A stretch of 64,000 nt of DNA from Vigna angularis (GCF_016808095.1 NC_068976.1:32544371-32608370), one strand, 5' to 3'; numbered from the stretch's first letter, positions 1 to 12,318 are shown. Program-made: numbers and translations. Notes: generated from the letters alone by a model not told the origin.

Positions 1-935
1 TCGTCGAGGTACTCCCATGCCCGGACAATGAATTAGCCTCGATGCTAGGCTTACTTCTTGAAACTTTACCCATCCATAGTCGATTAGAGCCTGTATCTTA
101 TACTTGAAAGCTACACACAGCTCAATTGAGTGACCAATGCCTCCTCCATGGTAACTACACCTGGCATCTGCATCATAACCCCTTGAGTACGGAGGCTGTA
201 CAGGCTTCATCGGACAAATGGCAACCAGACCCTTTTTTACAAGTTCAGGTAACAACTCCGTGTAAGTCATAGGGATAGGGGTGAAATTAACAAATTGATT
301 CCTTCTTAGGTTGGTGTTTTGACCCACATTCAGACTCGGACCCACGTTTGGCCCAGCCCTCCACGCTTCAGTTGGGACACGCTGTGGTTGATAATACCCT
401 TGTTGTTGCTGAGGCCTAGTTTGATGATCGAACGAGGCGTTAGCTGCATAGGGGGGTTGGCCTAAGTATGGTCGATAACTATGAGTGGGAGCCTGACCTC
501 TCCACACAGGCATTATCGAGGCTGCATGCACCTCCCCTTCCTTCTTCTTTCCCGGATTGAAACCGATTTTTTTGTAGTTTGTAGCTGCGGGCGGGCCATA
601 CGCAATTTTCCCGTTTTTTAGCCCAATTTCTATCCTTTCGCCAATTATGATGACCTCAGCGAAATTGACGGACACATTCCCCACCATATGTTCATAAAAC
701 GGCGGCTGGAGCATATTTACAAACATTGTCACCATCTCTTTGTCAAACAAAGGCGACTCAACTTGCGCAGCTAATTCTCTCCACCGTTGGGCATATTCCT
801 TGAAAGTTTCATTGTCTTTCTTCCCCATATTTTGTAATTACAGACGGTCCGGTGCAACATGCGTGTTGTATACGTACTGTTTCACGAAGGTGTCAGCTAT
901 ATCCGCCCAACAACGAAGTCGAGACATAGAATTTT

Positions 936-936
<1 letters not shown>
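1..936 (-). pseudogene. Ty3/gypsy (Tat/Ogre-type) gag fragment, broken
   Basis: The minus strand reads through most of a plant gypsy gag polyprotein. It starts near 936 and leaves the window at position 1. Recognisable blocks are a region around KKDNETFKEYAQRW (near 790-830), FTPIPMTYTELLPEL (near 240-285) and the CSYHGGGIGHSIE zinc-knuckle-like segment (near 120-155). These blocks are typical of Tat/Ogre-lineage gag in legumes. The copy is dead: there is an in-frame TAA at 838-840, and near position 50 the reading frame shifts so that the expected downstream residues continue in another frame. A TA microsatellite replaces the sequence upstream of about 937. No LTR belonging to it, in the matching orientation, is visible. 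Confidence 0.85.

Positions 937-938
<2 letters not shown>

Positions 939-987
<49 letters not shown>
939..987. repeat. (TA)n microsatellite
   Basis: An uninterrupted AT dinucleotide run of about 49 bases directly abuts the 5' side of the gag fragment. Confidence 0.98.
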
Positions 988-992
<5 letters not shown>

Positions 993-1289
993 ATAATAAA
1001 TAAATAAAAACAGAAAGAAAGAAAGAGAAAGCGAAAAAAAAAATGTCTCATGTGTTTGTGCATTCATGCACCCTTATGACATTACATCATGCAGCTCAAA
1101 AGAAGCAAGGGAAATGGTTCTGAAAATCCTTAAGGAGAAAGAGGAGTTGTGGAAAAGGTTAATACGACTTTCGCTTCTAAGCCTTTTTCAATGTTTTGCT
1201 CGATATTTGCCAATGTTTCAAAAATTTGAATCCAGGTTATTCTTCTACGATAATGCCTCTGTAGGACAATCGCCGAGCCTAATGATCAC
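988..1289. other. unassigned stretch between gag remnant and tandem array
   Basis: About 300 bases start with an A-rich AAGA stretch, followed by moderate-complexity sequence. A 97-codon plus-strand frame starts at 1066 but runs into the tandem repeats and has no recognised similarity. The stretch may be internal or LTR sequence of the gypsy element on either side. Confidence 0.4.
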
Positions 1290-1868
1290 TCTCATTCATT
1301 CATCCATAGGGTTGTTACACCCTCCACGAGGTTGTTACACCTCATTCACTTATCCATAGGGTTGTTACACCCTCCACGAGGTTGGTACACCTCATTCATT
1401 CATCCATAGGGTTAAACCCTCCACGAGGTTGTTACACCTCATTCACTTATCCATAGGGTTGTTACACCATTCACGAGGTTGTTAAATCTCATTCATTCAT
1501 CCATAGGGTTGTTACACCTCATTCACTTATCCATAGGGTTGTTACACCCTCCACGAGGTTGTTACACCTCATTCATTCATCCATAGGGTTGTTCCACCCT
1601 CCACGAGGTTGTTACACCTCATTCACTTATCCATAGGGTTGTTACGCCCTTCACGAGGTTGTTACATCTCATTCATTCATCCATAGGGTTGTTACACCCT
1701 CCACGAGGTTATTACACCTCATTCACTTATCCATAAGGTTGTTACATCCTCCAAGAGGTTGTTACACCTCATTCACTTATCCATAGGGTTGTTACACCCT
1801 CCACGAGATTGGTACACCTCATTTATTTATCCATATGGTTGTTACACCTTTCACGAGGTTGTTACACA
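1290..1868. repeat. 50-bp tandem repeat array, about 12 copies
   Basis: The unit is about 50 bp and carries CCATAGGGTTGTTACAC followed by CCTCCACGAGGTTGTTACAC. Copies alternate between CATTCATTCATCC and CATTCACTTATCC variants, which gives a rough 100-bp higher-order pattern. One unit (near 1501-1517) is shortened. The array runs straight into sequence that matches the tail of the Ogre/Tat-type LTR found at 58580-62033, so it probably amplified inside such an LTR or in the element's 3' untranslated region. Confidence 0.93.
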
Positions 1869-3116
1869 TGCGCTTAACCTTTAAAACATTTTTTTAGTAT
1901 GTATTTTTTTTATAAAAGAAAGAGAAAAGGTTTTTAGCACAAGACGATGCGAGCAATCACACATGTGCTTAACCTTTAAAATAATTTTTTGTTGATTTTT
2001 TAGTAAAAAACAAAATTGTTTATAAATGAAAATTTAGAATAAAAAATCAGTAAAAACAATTATGGAACAATAAAACCAAATTTAATAAGATAATTCATAA
2101 AAAAAAGAGGTGAAGGGATAAGAACCTGGATGAGAAGACAATGATAGTCCGATCAAGATGCGAGTGAAAATAGAGGATTCAAGAGATGTAGATGTTGATA
2201 TGGAGGAGAAGAGGTGTGTTAAAATGTTTCATGTGTGGTGTGTGTAGAAGAATGATAATAGGGGAGATAAGAAATGTGTGGAAAGATATGTAGTGTGGGA
2301 GAGAAGAATGAAGTAGAGTTTTGTGTGTGTGTGTAAAAAATGGAGTGAAGAGAATGTGGGTATTTATAGAGATATGGATGGAGAAAGTTGATGAAGAAAA
2401 GTAATATAATAAGTGGGTGGAAAAATGACATATAATAAAAAAAAAGTAAATAGTAAAAGTTGGTGTGGAAAATAAGTGAAAGAAATAATATAAAAAATGG
2501 GTGGAGAAATGAGGTAAAGAAAGTAGATGGAGAAAATAATAAAATATGTTAGTGAAGAAGGTGGTAAATAAAATATAATTTAGAAAAGTGGATGGAGAAA
2601 AACGGATGAAAGAAATAATAAAATAAGTTGATGGATAAGGTAGTGGATAAAATATGATTTACAAAAGTAGATGGAATAAATAAAAGTTAGTTAGAGAAAT
2701 TAATATAAAAGTGGGGTGGAAAAGTAGATAAAGAAAATGGATTAAGGAAATAATAAAATATGTTGGTGAAGAAGATATGATTAAAAAATATAAGTGAAAT
2801 AATTAGAAAAAATTGGTATATAAAAATTAACAAGGAAATGAGGTGGAAAAAATAAATGAAAAAGGTAGATGATGTGGAATGTGATATGGAGGGTAAGGTG
2901 AATGGTGATGTGGAGAGTGGGGTATGATAAGAGAAAAGGGGTGGTGAGGAAGTAAAAAAGTGTAGGATTATTTTGGGCCATTGAATTAAGGAATAAAAAA
3001 TTAATTTGGGGGTGCAAATAGTAAAAGAAATAATATTTTTTTCTTTTTATTCTTTTGTTCTTCTTTTATTTATTTTTGTGAAATCTTATTTACCCGGACG
3101 AAATTGGATATTGACA
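1869..3116 (+). mobile_element. Ogre/Tat-type LTR remnant (3' part), plus orientation
   Basis: The sequence near 1870-1985 (TTAGCACAAGACGATGCGAG, GTGCTTAACCTTTAAAA) matches the repeated core of the complete solo LTR at 58580-62033. The right boundary CCCGGACGAAATTGGATATTGACA (ending at 3116) matches that LTR's end, CCCGGACAAAATTGAGTGTTGACA. The middle is purine-rich and AT-rich with no coding capacity. The left boundary cannot be placed because the tandem array intervenes. Orientation is opposite to the gag fragment at 1-936, so the two need not be one element. Confidence 0.7.
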
Positions 3117-4375
3117 GCTCCTGCAGAATGGATCCATGGGTGACCCAACAGACAGCTATAGGCCGGGAGGATATCCATGACTTGGAATGTCACTTGAAAG
3201 ACGCATGGACCGGTAGTTTCACTTCTCCCATCACTTCCCTCTTATTGTCGTTGAACGCCCTCACAATCATAGAGCTTGGCTTCATATGCATTCCATCACA
3301 GGGTAGCTTCTCTAATGTCGCCTTTGGCATGACGTTCACAAGGTAGCTTCTAGAATTATGCATTGATCGTGAGTTTGTTATGGTTCAAGAACGATTCAAG
3401 AAGTTTAACATTGGAGAAAATGTCAACATCAAGCAGAAGCTAGTACACACTACTCGTCCTGAAATAACATCTATGGTACCTCCTTCGCATGTTCAACATA
3501 ACACAGTCAACACAAATCAATGGTCGGAGCATCAAGTTGTGGAAGATTCTTTGGATGTCACAATAGCATCTACTTATAACCGAACTGCCTTAACAAGCAT
3601 TCAGGCAAATTTCGGTGAACTTGATTGTACTTAACTTGATTTATGCAGACGGCTTCACCTAAGGCAACTCAGGAAAAGAAAAGGAAGACCACTAAGGGTC
3701 TTCCTCACGTTCACAAGTTGCAGAAGCACAAGAGGAGAACATGGTGCTTAACTTTGATCATATTGCAACCACAATCACACAAACTTAATCAAATATGCAT
3801 CAACCATTAAATTCAAAAAGTTATATGTTTATGCAACTACACAATTTAAAACAAAATTTAACTAAACATAGTTCATACACAATTACAAAAATCTAAAATA
3901 AATAAAGTAAACACTGAAAAGTCTCCATCTGCATCATCAATCACCAAGACCCATCTGGTCCAGCTCTCCACTGACTCTCTTGCTGTTGACTCAGTATCTT
4001 GGATCTGGTTCCTCCTCTTCTTCATCACCATCTCCTGCCTAAAGATCATCATCCTCCTCATAAGCACCCACCACATCTACACTCAGGCCATGGTAGGTGC
4101 GATGCAAACTAGCTACCGATCATCACACCATCATCAGGAAAATCTGGCATGGCAAAAGATAACTGGTGGATGCTCTCCATAATTGACACCTGGCCTTCCC
4201 TTATGATAGCACATCAATCCCGAATGTCCTCTGGCTAGAAAAATTTTGGTGCATGTAAGGACGAGGCACATCCACTAGAGGAGCACGAGGTACTCTAGTG
4301 CCTCATCATGGTGAAGGAGCATTTATTGCAGACTGCTCAGCCCTATTAATGCAATTTCTATCAAATAATTTCTTG
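3117..4375. other. unresolved region with short open frames
   Basis: Two plus-strand frames (80 codons from 3104, 84 codons from 3380) and a possible splice acceptor TTATGCAG near 3641, followed by a basic Lys/Arg-rich frame to about 3740, look like eroded coding sequence. I recognise no family. On the minus strand, 3873-4375 may continue the eroded plant transposon-protein frame described next. The rest is AT-rich. Confidence 0.3.
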
Positions 4376-4580
4376 TTAAGCCTTGATTGAAGCTGCAATC
4401 GGATTGCTGATTGAGATCGAATTCCTCCTTTCCTTACATAAGGCTATGATTAAAGTTGGGAATCCTAATTTACACATATCATTATCAACAATTGTGGCGA
4501 TCTCTTGAGAAATGTAGGCACCAACATCCATATCAATACCAGTTATGATGCCATAAATTAAGTATGACCACTCCAAGTTA
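4376..4580 (-). pseudogene. fragment of 'putative plant transposon protein' (PF20167-like) frame
   Basis: The minus-strand frame reads through INLEWSYLIYGIITGIDMDV and then KLGFPTLIIALC. This resembles the C-terminal half of the domain called putative plant transposon protein in legume genomes, where a short hydrophobic stretch is followed by a dVGxxI segment and a GFPxLITALC block. The N-terminal part is missing. At about 4580 the homology gives way to a gypsy pol fragment on the other strand. The intact relative in this window is the ORF at 38479-39555. Assignment is by eye only. Confidence 0.4.
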
Positions 4581-4584
4581 ATAT

Positions 4585-4881
4585 TAGTAGCATATGAAAT
4601 CGTGTTGCCTTCACAGTTAGCGAATTTACACATGTTTCATGTATCACAACTAAGAAAGTACATGTCTAAGACTAGATCATGTACTTGAAATGGATGACAT
4701 TCAAGTCAAAGAGGATTTATCTTTAGACGTCAAACATGTGCAAATTTTGGATCATCAAACTAAACAACTCAGAGGAAAGAGCGTCAACACGGTAAAAGTG
4801 TTGTGGAATGAGAGCACGCAAGAAATGACTTGGGAATTAGAAGAAGATATGAGGAAGACATACCCTTATTTATTCTCTTGA
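4585..4881 (+). pseudogene. Ty3/gypsy polyprotein C-terminal end, frameshifted
   Basis: The frame at 4587-4660 reads VAYEIVLPSQLANLHMFHVSQ, the conserved block before the C-terminus of plant gypsy integrases. A one-base frame change near 4665-4685 moves to the frame starting at 4690, which continues with EEDLSL, VQILD, RGKSV, VKVLW and TWELEEDMRKTYPYLFS and then a stop at 4879-4881. This is the normal end of the polyprotein (chromodomain-like tail). Everything upstream (RT, RNase H, integrase core) is absent. The sequence after the stop, TTTCGAGGATGAAATTTT, is the usual leader to the 3' LTR in this group. Confidence 0.85.
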
Positions 4882-4926
4882 TAACCACAATTTTCGAGGA
4901 TGAAATTTTTTTTTGGATGGAGAGAA

Positions 4927-5850
4927 TGTAAGACTTAAAATAAATACGATGAGATGTTTCAATATTTGTTACTTCGCAAGTAATGAAAAATTCAATTGGT
5001 AAAATATCCTTGTTGTAATTGTAGTGGTTCAATGCACAGAAAGGAGCTTGGTATAATATGTTTTTTCATAAAAACAAAATTCTGGTGTTGATTACTTAGT
5101 GAAGATGAAATGTTTGAATGTTTGAATGTAGTATACCATGGTGAAATCGTGAGAGGAAAAAAAAATTAGCGTGTAGGATTTTAATTACGGATTCTTCGGT
5201 GGTTGTTTTTGTTAAACAAATTGATAGCGGTTGATTTTACGTGTTTGTGTATATATTTTGGTGAATAAATCAACTCCTTCACAACTTTTACCTTGTTTTA
5301 TCCTCAAGTTTAGTGTGTTTTATGTAGTATATGTCTGTTTTTACCTCTAATCTCTTTGTTTGAGTGTGTGAAATAAATGAATAAGAAGTCATTCTAGTGG
5401 AGGAAAACAAGGAAGAACTCAAGGAAACATGTTTTGGGACAATAAAAGATCAATTTGAAGCAAATACCCATGTTGGACGACTTTGGAATTGCACAAGAAC
5501 TTGAATTTTAGAATGTGTTCAAAACTACTGTCGCTAGGCTGCGACTGAGCGCTTTTTTAGAAGATTTTCAGGGGAACAACTTCTGAGCAGGAAACTAATT
5601 CTGGAAAAGATGTTTAACCAGCTTTGCCAGATTCAACTTCTTGGTTCTTCAAAACATTTATATTAAGGATATTTTTTTTGTTAGTAGGATAGAGTAATCT
5701 TAAAAACCGGAGTTGGTACATCTTTGATCATAGAGCAGCCCTGGTCTGATCCAATAAATTGTGACTAGTTATATGTACTGACGCTTATGATGAGTTTGAT
5801 TCGTCAAACATTTGTTTCTTCTCCGGTGACCAATTATAGTGATATTTTAT
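4927..5850 (+). mobile_element. partial 3' LTR of the gypsy element ending at 4881
   Basis: It begins TGTAAGACTT about 45 bp after the pol stop, the expected position of a 3' LTR. At 5690-5835 it shares a long segment (CTTAAAAACCGGAGTTGGTACATC, split here as CTTAAAAACCGG and AGTTGGTACATC; CTGGTCTGATCC; TTCTTCTCCGGTGACCAATT) with the gypsy LTRs at 36330-36475 and, inverted, at 55445-55610. Similarity stops near 5840 and no terminal GGGATGTCACA-type end is seen, so the LTR is truncated or badly eroded on the right. Confidence 0.65.
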
Positions 5851-6633
5851 TAGTGTACATGATGATGTTGAAGGTCCTGTTGGGATTTGATATAATAGTA
5901 TTTGATGATTATCTAGTTTTATCATGTATAATCGGGGAAGATTATAATGGCTCGATCTCACAAAATTGACTCATAATGGATAGGTGTAACAGATTGTTCC
6001 TGTCATCTAATGTGATGATCATCTCACCTATCAGGAGATAGAAAGTATTCATCTCGAAGTGTCACCTCTCCGCAAGCTCTAAGATCAATCCATGATCGAT
6101 GCAATCGTAGGATAAGTTCATTAAAGAACCCAACCTAGACATTATGATAAAAGAGTAATATCCTCATGATATAATCCAATTTTTTTTCACTTTTTTGTCA
6201 TGAGAGATCACCTTGATCTCTCTTAGATCCTAACTAACAACAACAAAATATATAACAAAAAGAAATATAACCAATTAAGTACAAATTAATAGTTAAGTTA
6301 TGTACTAACCTGGCCTTACTATATGGCAAATGCAATATGTTACGTATAATGTGTAAGAAGCTAGATATCCTGTGAACATATTAGGAATCCACCTTCTCCA
6401 TCTTGTTGTTGAGCAAGATCCTCCTACTTAACATGCTCATGCTCAACATGCTCTTGCTCAAGATAGTCATCATGCTCTTCAATAATAAATTCCTCCTCAA
6501 CGACATCAACATTTGTTTATTATATGCATGTTTTACGAATTGATGTTATAGGTCGTCTTTTGCTTTTATCCTATGATGAACTCTTACCATGATGAGTAGA
6601 CATTCATCTAGTTCTAGCCATATTTGTCAACCA

Positions 6634-6685
<52 letters not shown>

Positions 6686-8855
6686 TAACTAAATATAATA
6701 TAAACTTAATAAAAAAAATATCCTATTATTAAATTATATCAAATATTTGAAAATTTAAATTTCTCAAGATATAAAAACAATTTATAAAATATATGTAATA
6801 AAAAAATTACATAATCAACATTACTTAAATAAATAAACAAATATAAAATTCAAATTTAAAAAATAAAATACAAAAAAAATTAAATTCGTAGTTTTTAAAA
6901 AACAAAAAAAGATATATAAAATTTATATTACAAAATAAATATAAAATAAAATAACATAATAAAAAATATTTAAATAAATAAATATAATACTACAAATTAT
7001 AAAACAAAAAACGTAACAAAATAAATTTAATATAAAATTACAAAATCATAAATTTTAAATAAATAAATATAAAATTATAAATTATAAATACAAATAACAA
7101 AACTAAATTAAATTCCTAAATTTATAAAATACATAACAAAATATTTAAAAACATATTTTTTATAAATAAATAAAATATAAAAATACAAAAATATAACATT
7201 AAATACACATAAAATATAAAAAACATAACAAAATAAAAAAAACAATTTAGAAACAAAAAATCTAGCAGAAGTTAAAAAAAATAAAAAGGTAATTCAGCAA
7301 ACTTTAGAGCTGAGGAAGCCAAATACATTTAATGAGTCGAGGCCTTAACCGATTTTCAAAAGCCAAAAAAACCTTACCCTTGTTTTGAATTACTATACAC
7401 TTCGAATTACTATTAACACTTCGGAGGTCTCATCCTACATTTTCACATTCTACCATCCCTACCTCCTACATTTTTACATTCTACAATCCCTACATTTTTA
7501 GATACTTCTAATTCATAACAAATAATTGGTTTCAATTATCGATTTCAAGCAAGAAACATGCATCAAACCATGAACAACATCAGAGAGTATAGGAGAATGA
7601 AACTTACCTTCAAGACGATCACTAATGACGAAGACACGCCGAAAGGGAAAGCATCACCAGCCACACCAAACCGCAATGAGGAAAGAGGCGAGAGCACAAA
7701 CGAACCAAATGGGAGGCACGGGGAAGAAAACCAAAACTGGTAGGACCAACGGGGGAGGAGAGTAGATATGAGAGAGTGAGAGAGTGTGGTGCAGAAAGAT
7801 TAGGGTTTCAATTTTAAAAACAGGGGAGAAGAGAATCTTGATTGTTCAAAGGACAAAAATAGCATTATCAGAAAAGTGGGAAGTGCAGGTCGAAGGTGCA
7901 GGAAAAAACGTTCCTTAAATTTTTATCTTTCGTTTCAGACGTTTTAAAATAATTAACATTTCTAACATAATTTCTTGAAGGATGAATCCGATTACGTCAA
8001 CAAAGAATTGTCAGAATAAAATTTGATAAAAAAGAAAGAGTAAAACGAATAGTTGTTTCCATTAAATAAAGTCAGAAAGTGAAATTTTCAGAGTCTATAT
8101 TTATAATAATTCTTAAAACTTACGGAATGAAACTGGTGATATATGTTGCAGAACTTATTCTGAAATCTATAATTTCCCTCGAGCCTTCCTGCCTTATGTT
8201 GAAAAACAAAACCAAATAAATGTAAGAGTCACTTGCCAAGACATGATAGTATTTCAATAAAAAAGAGACATGTCCAACCACTTTCGTTATCAGCTACAAT
8301 CCCAGGAAGAGAAAATTTGTTCAATGTTATCACAAGGGAGAGAATTTGGCAAGTGATGTTGATGTTCCACAGGGAAAGCTGAGAGAATTGAAATTTCATC
8401 TAACAAGAAAACGAATATTAACTCTAATTTCCTTCAAGCAAAACATTCATTAGAGTTAGTGCTTACTATAACACCAAATCGATAAAATCATTAAGAAGAT
8501 TTCATCTCTTCCTATACATATAGAAAATTGAAGTGAAAGAATGGAAGAAACTAGCTGCAGGCTCTAAAAGAAAAAGTTTCCCTCTGCAATTATGTATAGC
8601 AGCTAGAAATAATCTAGTATTTTACAAAGGCGAAAATTTACATATTTTCACAAGTTTCTTCTCTCACGGAAGAAACTTGTAACTAGTTACGATCACCGGT
8701 AAACTCAGAAATGCACTGAATCACACAGAGAACAAATACCCTATGTTAGAGAAATTAAAATTTAACCTAGAATTGTATGGCAAAACTTGTGACTGAACAC
8801 AAACAAGTTGAAGAAACTGAGAAATCTCAATGAGAAACAACTGAAGGCCAAATAT
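5851..8855. other. AT-rich intergenic DNA and POP5 3' flank
   Basis: No gene was recognised. 6680-7260 is extreme A/T sequence. At 7540-7800 the minus strand holds GC-richer sequence ending in GAAG/GTAAGTTT (donor at about 7604), which could be a 5' noncoding exon of a lost gene or transposon. From about 8100 to 8855 lies ordinary 3' flank/UTR of the POP5 gene. Confidence 0.5.
6639..6679. repeat. (TA)n microsatellite
   Basis: A perfect TA dinucleotide run of about 41 bases lies at the left edge of a 600-bp A/T-only region. Confidence 0.97.
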
Positions 8856-10190
8856 TTAATGTTCCAAAACTTTGATCCTGTCGAGATAGGAATTCATGCG
8901 ATCAGAATCAGCAGAAGAGAAATGATCACCGATCATGAGTTTATACTGCTCAAATTTTGATTCCTCACACTTCAAGGCAGCATTTTTACAAGCCCTTATA
9001 CTTCCTGAAGCACAATGTAACATTTCATATCAGGATTTATAATTATTTTACATGTTAAACATCATATCTTTAGGTTGAAATCACGAATACGGTCAATGGC
9101 TAGATGCAATCAAATTGATAAAAAATGTCTAAAAGATTTTCTGAGTTTCATTCATATTACTGTAAATATAGCGCATAAATTATTTAAATAGATTACTTAT
9201 CCCTCCTAACCCGCACTTCGGCACACAGTCGATGTCACCTCAACAATTGCATATATCATCAAATTCCAAAGCTTCACTCCTCTAACATCCAAAATCTCAA
9301 TTTTCTGTCATTAGTTATAATGCACGTCTTTTGTTTTCACATTTGGTAGTTTTGTTTTAATAACAAATGCCATCGCAGATTACAACCTCATAGCAAGATA
9401 GGGTCAATGTACTAGTTATGAAAATACGAAGGCATTCAATTGTTGTTGAAAAGGTTTTCTGACAAAAGCATTGCTGCACATAACAGTATTCGAAATCGAA
9501 ATCTGGACCAATTTGTTTTTGGTATGATCCTGGAGGTATTGAAATCCTTCCAAAGGCCTAAACAATTTTTTTTTCTGATACACATGTAAACCTGAGGATC
9601 AAACTGAATAGCAACCAAAAAAGCAATAGCACAATGCAAAATTTCCGAATTTCACAATTTTCCTTTCCCGTGACATATAATCTAGCACACCCTTTTTTAT
9701 TTTTGTCTATCGTTAAACACATTCCCAAAGGAATTAACGAAAAAACAATGAAAAACTATAAGAACCAACAAAGCAGGATTTTTTTTTGTTTACCAGACAA
9801 ATTCAGCAAATTAAACACGACGGGGCAGTTTGCAATGTTTGTGACCATCGTAATGGCAGACCATACTTTCTGATACTCCTCCCTTGATACCCGAATTATA
9901 CACACATTGGTAATTGAATTCACATACTTAACTGCAGACAAAAAACAAAAATCAAGTGTCAATACCATCAAAATCTGTATACTAGCATGAACTCAAACAA
10001 ATTACTGCTTACCTTGGAACGATCCCAACGATGAAGCCAAACCACACTCTCCAAAATTCTCCAAAAGGCTCTCTTTCACAGCTTTGGAGACATTAAATTG
10101 TGTAATTATAACAGAATCATCGCCCACTTTGTCTCTATTAGGGTTGAGAAAAACTTCCATCACCATGTATCTGTTTTTGAACGCCACCAT
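8856..10190 (-). CDS. POP5: RNase P/MRP protein subunit POP5, three exons
   Basis: POP5 is a small RNA-binding subunit of the nuclear ribonucleoprotein enzymes RNase P and RNase MRP, which process pre-tRNA and pre-rRNA. Exon 1 is 10013-10190 (ATG at 10188-10190), exon 2 is 9794-9931 and exon 3 is 8856-9004 (stop at 8856-8858). Splice sites read G/GTAAGC, CTGCAG/TT, G/GTAAAC and CTTCAG/GA, and all keep phase. The product is 154 residues, the usual plant length. It starts MVAFKNRYMVMEVFL and includes ITQFNVSKA, FGECGLASSLGSFQ, KYVN, CIIRVSREEY, VWSAITMV and CPVVFNLLNLSGSIRACK, which are the conserved POP5 blocks in order. The acidic C-terminus ends in LEH. All exons look intact. It lies head to head with the gene starting near 11300. 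Confidence 0.93.
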
Positions 10191-11268
10191 GATCCTTAGC
10201 GCTCAAGCAAATCGAAAATTCGAATTTCCAGAACAAAAATCACCGACAGAAGAAAGAAACAAAAACCCTAGAAGCTAATGTCCGATAAGGAAATACGGGT
10301 CGGGTCCTTTACTGGGCTCTGATTGATGAAGCCCAATAGTGCGTACACGTGTTAACCTGTGATAGGTTACGAAGTTTTCGCGGTGTGTCCTTGTTTATCA
10401 CTCCACCTAATCCGCGTCGTTTTGAAATTTTGAAAATAATAGTGAGCCAGTGAGTGAGTGGCGCATTTAAAACACGAGAGTCGAAAAGATCCGTTGCGGG
10501 ACACGTGCACAAACAAATACATTTTATTTTTATTTTTTAATTTCTTTCCACTGTCGTGTTTTCAAATTTTTTTAAGTCCACGTAGTTCAATAAATTTCTA
10601 ATTTTTTAATTTCATATTTTAAAAGCTTCATAAATTACACTAAACTTTGGCTGAATTTCTTAAATATAAACTTTTAAAGTTTATAATGCTTCAATTCTAA
10701 TTGAATCAATCCTCAACTATTTAAATCGAAAATTAAAATAAAATTTTCGAGGATAGAAAAGCTTAATTAATTTGACAAAAATTGGAGATGTAAATTTCAT
10801 ATAATTTAAATTAATATAAGTGTTAGTGTAAGAGTTTTTCAAAATAGGAAAAAGGATAAGGTTTAGTATTCTCATTGAAATGTATATATAAATAATTTTA
10901 TTGTGATTATTATAAAAAATTAATAAAATAATTATGCATGGGAATTAAGATTAATAATTAATAATTAATAACTGGACGACACTAATAGCAGTATCTTCTA
11001 TGGTCCAATACATTCACTCACATGACTAATTGAACATTTTTTTTTATAAAAAATAATTGGTGGGATGAGAAAGAACGTTGGAGTTAGATCCGATAGTTAA
11101 TCCAGATTTGATGGAGATGGTGCCACCTGAAAGGACCCGACCCGAGAGTGACATGTTTACATTTGGGTCACAATTTGCCTGAAATTGGACGCGCATTTCC
11201 GGTAGTTAGTTTTGTCCTACATTGGTGTGTGTCCCACAAGTGCACAGTGACCATCAGTACCTGCTTTC
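10191..11268. other. intergenic region between divergent genes
   Basis: About 1.1 kb separates the POP5 start codon from the TATA box of the plus-strand gene. The first 80 bp are POP5 5' UTR. 10300-10500 is GC-richer, and the remainder is AT-rich. It should contain both promoters. No clear TATA box was seen for POP5, which is normal for a housekeeping gene. Confidence 0.5.
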
Positions 11269-11276
11269 TATAAATA
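11269..11276 (+). promoter_or_regulatory. TATA box
   Basis: TATAAATA lies about 30 bp before a pyrimidine-rich start region (about 11300-11335). It is followed by a GA-rich 5' leader (11346-11362) typical of plant 5' UTRs. It serves the gene whose CDS is at 12319-12756. Confidence 0.7.
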
Positions 11277-11299
11277 CCCAATCCATCTTCATACATCCC

Positions 11300-12318
11300 T
11301 GCAAATTTCAATTTTTTATAGCTTTTGCTCTGCTTAGGTTCTGCAGAAAGAGAGAGAGAGTGTGTTTCAGAGAGAGATTTTTCTTTTTCTACGTTATCTG
11401 TTTTGGGTTTCTCTCGCATCGTTTTTGCAGGTACTGAGGAACAAGTCTTGGCAGCATAACCTTGTTGGAGAGCGTGTAAGTTCATTTTTCTTATCTGGGT
11501 TGGTCCAGTTTTCATCCTAGTTTCATCGTCTATTCATATAACTGAATTAAAAAAAAAAAACATTACTTTTATCTTGTATTTTCTGTAATTTGATAATGAG
11601 AATTAATTTCTATTCTGGTTTCTCTTTTTTAGGGTGGGGTTGAATTCCTATGTTATAGGAATAATGTTGTTGATGTGGTGGTTTTATGTGCATGGGAATT
11701 GAGAATTATGTGTGGGCATATGTTTGTTCCTTTCACATGCTCTCTCTTTTGTTTTCTAACTCTTATGCACTTATTTAAATGTGGATGGGTAATTAAATTT
11801 CCGCGGTGGTTGTGTTAATTGTGGTGTCTTATTTTGTTTTGGTAATCTTGACTGGCATTGGTTTAGATCTGCCTCATGGGGATATTCGGTTGGCCTCAGT
11901 ATAAATGTTGTTTGTCTTATTGTCACAGAGAGGTAGTGAATGAATATAATTTACTTATTATTTACACGCTTTCTGATTTAGAAATTTAACAAAAATCCTT
12001 TTTTAATTTGCCCATTTTCTGAACTGCTAAATTCCATTTAAGGCTATGTTTGTCAAAAGCTTGTTAAGTTTTTATGTTCGGTTTAAGATGAAAGCAGTTT
12101 TCTTATTTGACACAGACGTTGAGGGAAATTACTTTGTAAGGCTGGTTGGTCATAGAAGGTTAAAGTCCTTACATCTCTTTAGATTCAAGCAAGTCAGTTT
12201 CTGTTGAATTTGACTGAATCATGTGTTGTTGTGGTGAGTCCTGCAGAAAATTCAGGCAAGGCCTTCGAGTTGGGGAGTATTAGATTGGAATTCTAGAAGT
12301 TTCTGTTTAGACCGAAGA
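11300..12318 (+). other. 5' UTR with intron of the Cys-rich protein gene
   Basis: The leader exon probably runs from about 11300 to 11475 and ends AGCGT/GTAAGTTC. The likely acceptor is CCTGCAG at 12240-12246, giving an intron of about 770 bp that is T-rich, as in plants. The second exon then runs 72 bp to the ATG at 12319. A 5' UTR intron of this size often boosts expression in plants. The splice sites are inferred from sequence only. Confidence 0.6.

Noticed and set aside
740..988. 82-codon frame ending in a Tyr/Ile repeat
   Set aside because: It is antisense to the gag fragment and ends by translating the TA microsatellite.
1290..1868. CRISPR-like appearance of regularly spaced repeats
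   Set aside because: Units are contiguous tandem copies without unique spacers, in a plant nuclear setting.
7558..7743. 61-codon plus frame
   Set aside because: No similarity was found. The minus strand of the same stretch looks more like a leader exon with a GTAAGT donor, so the plus frame is probably chance.
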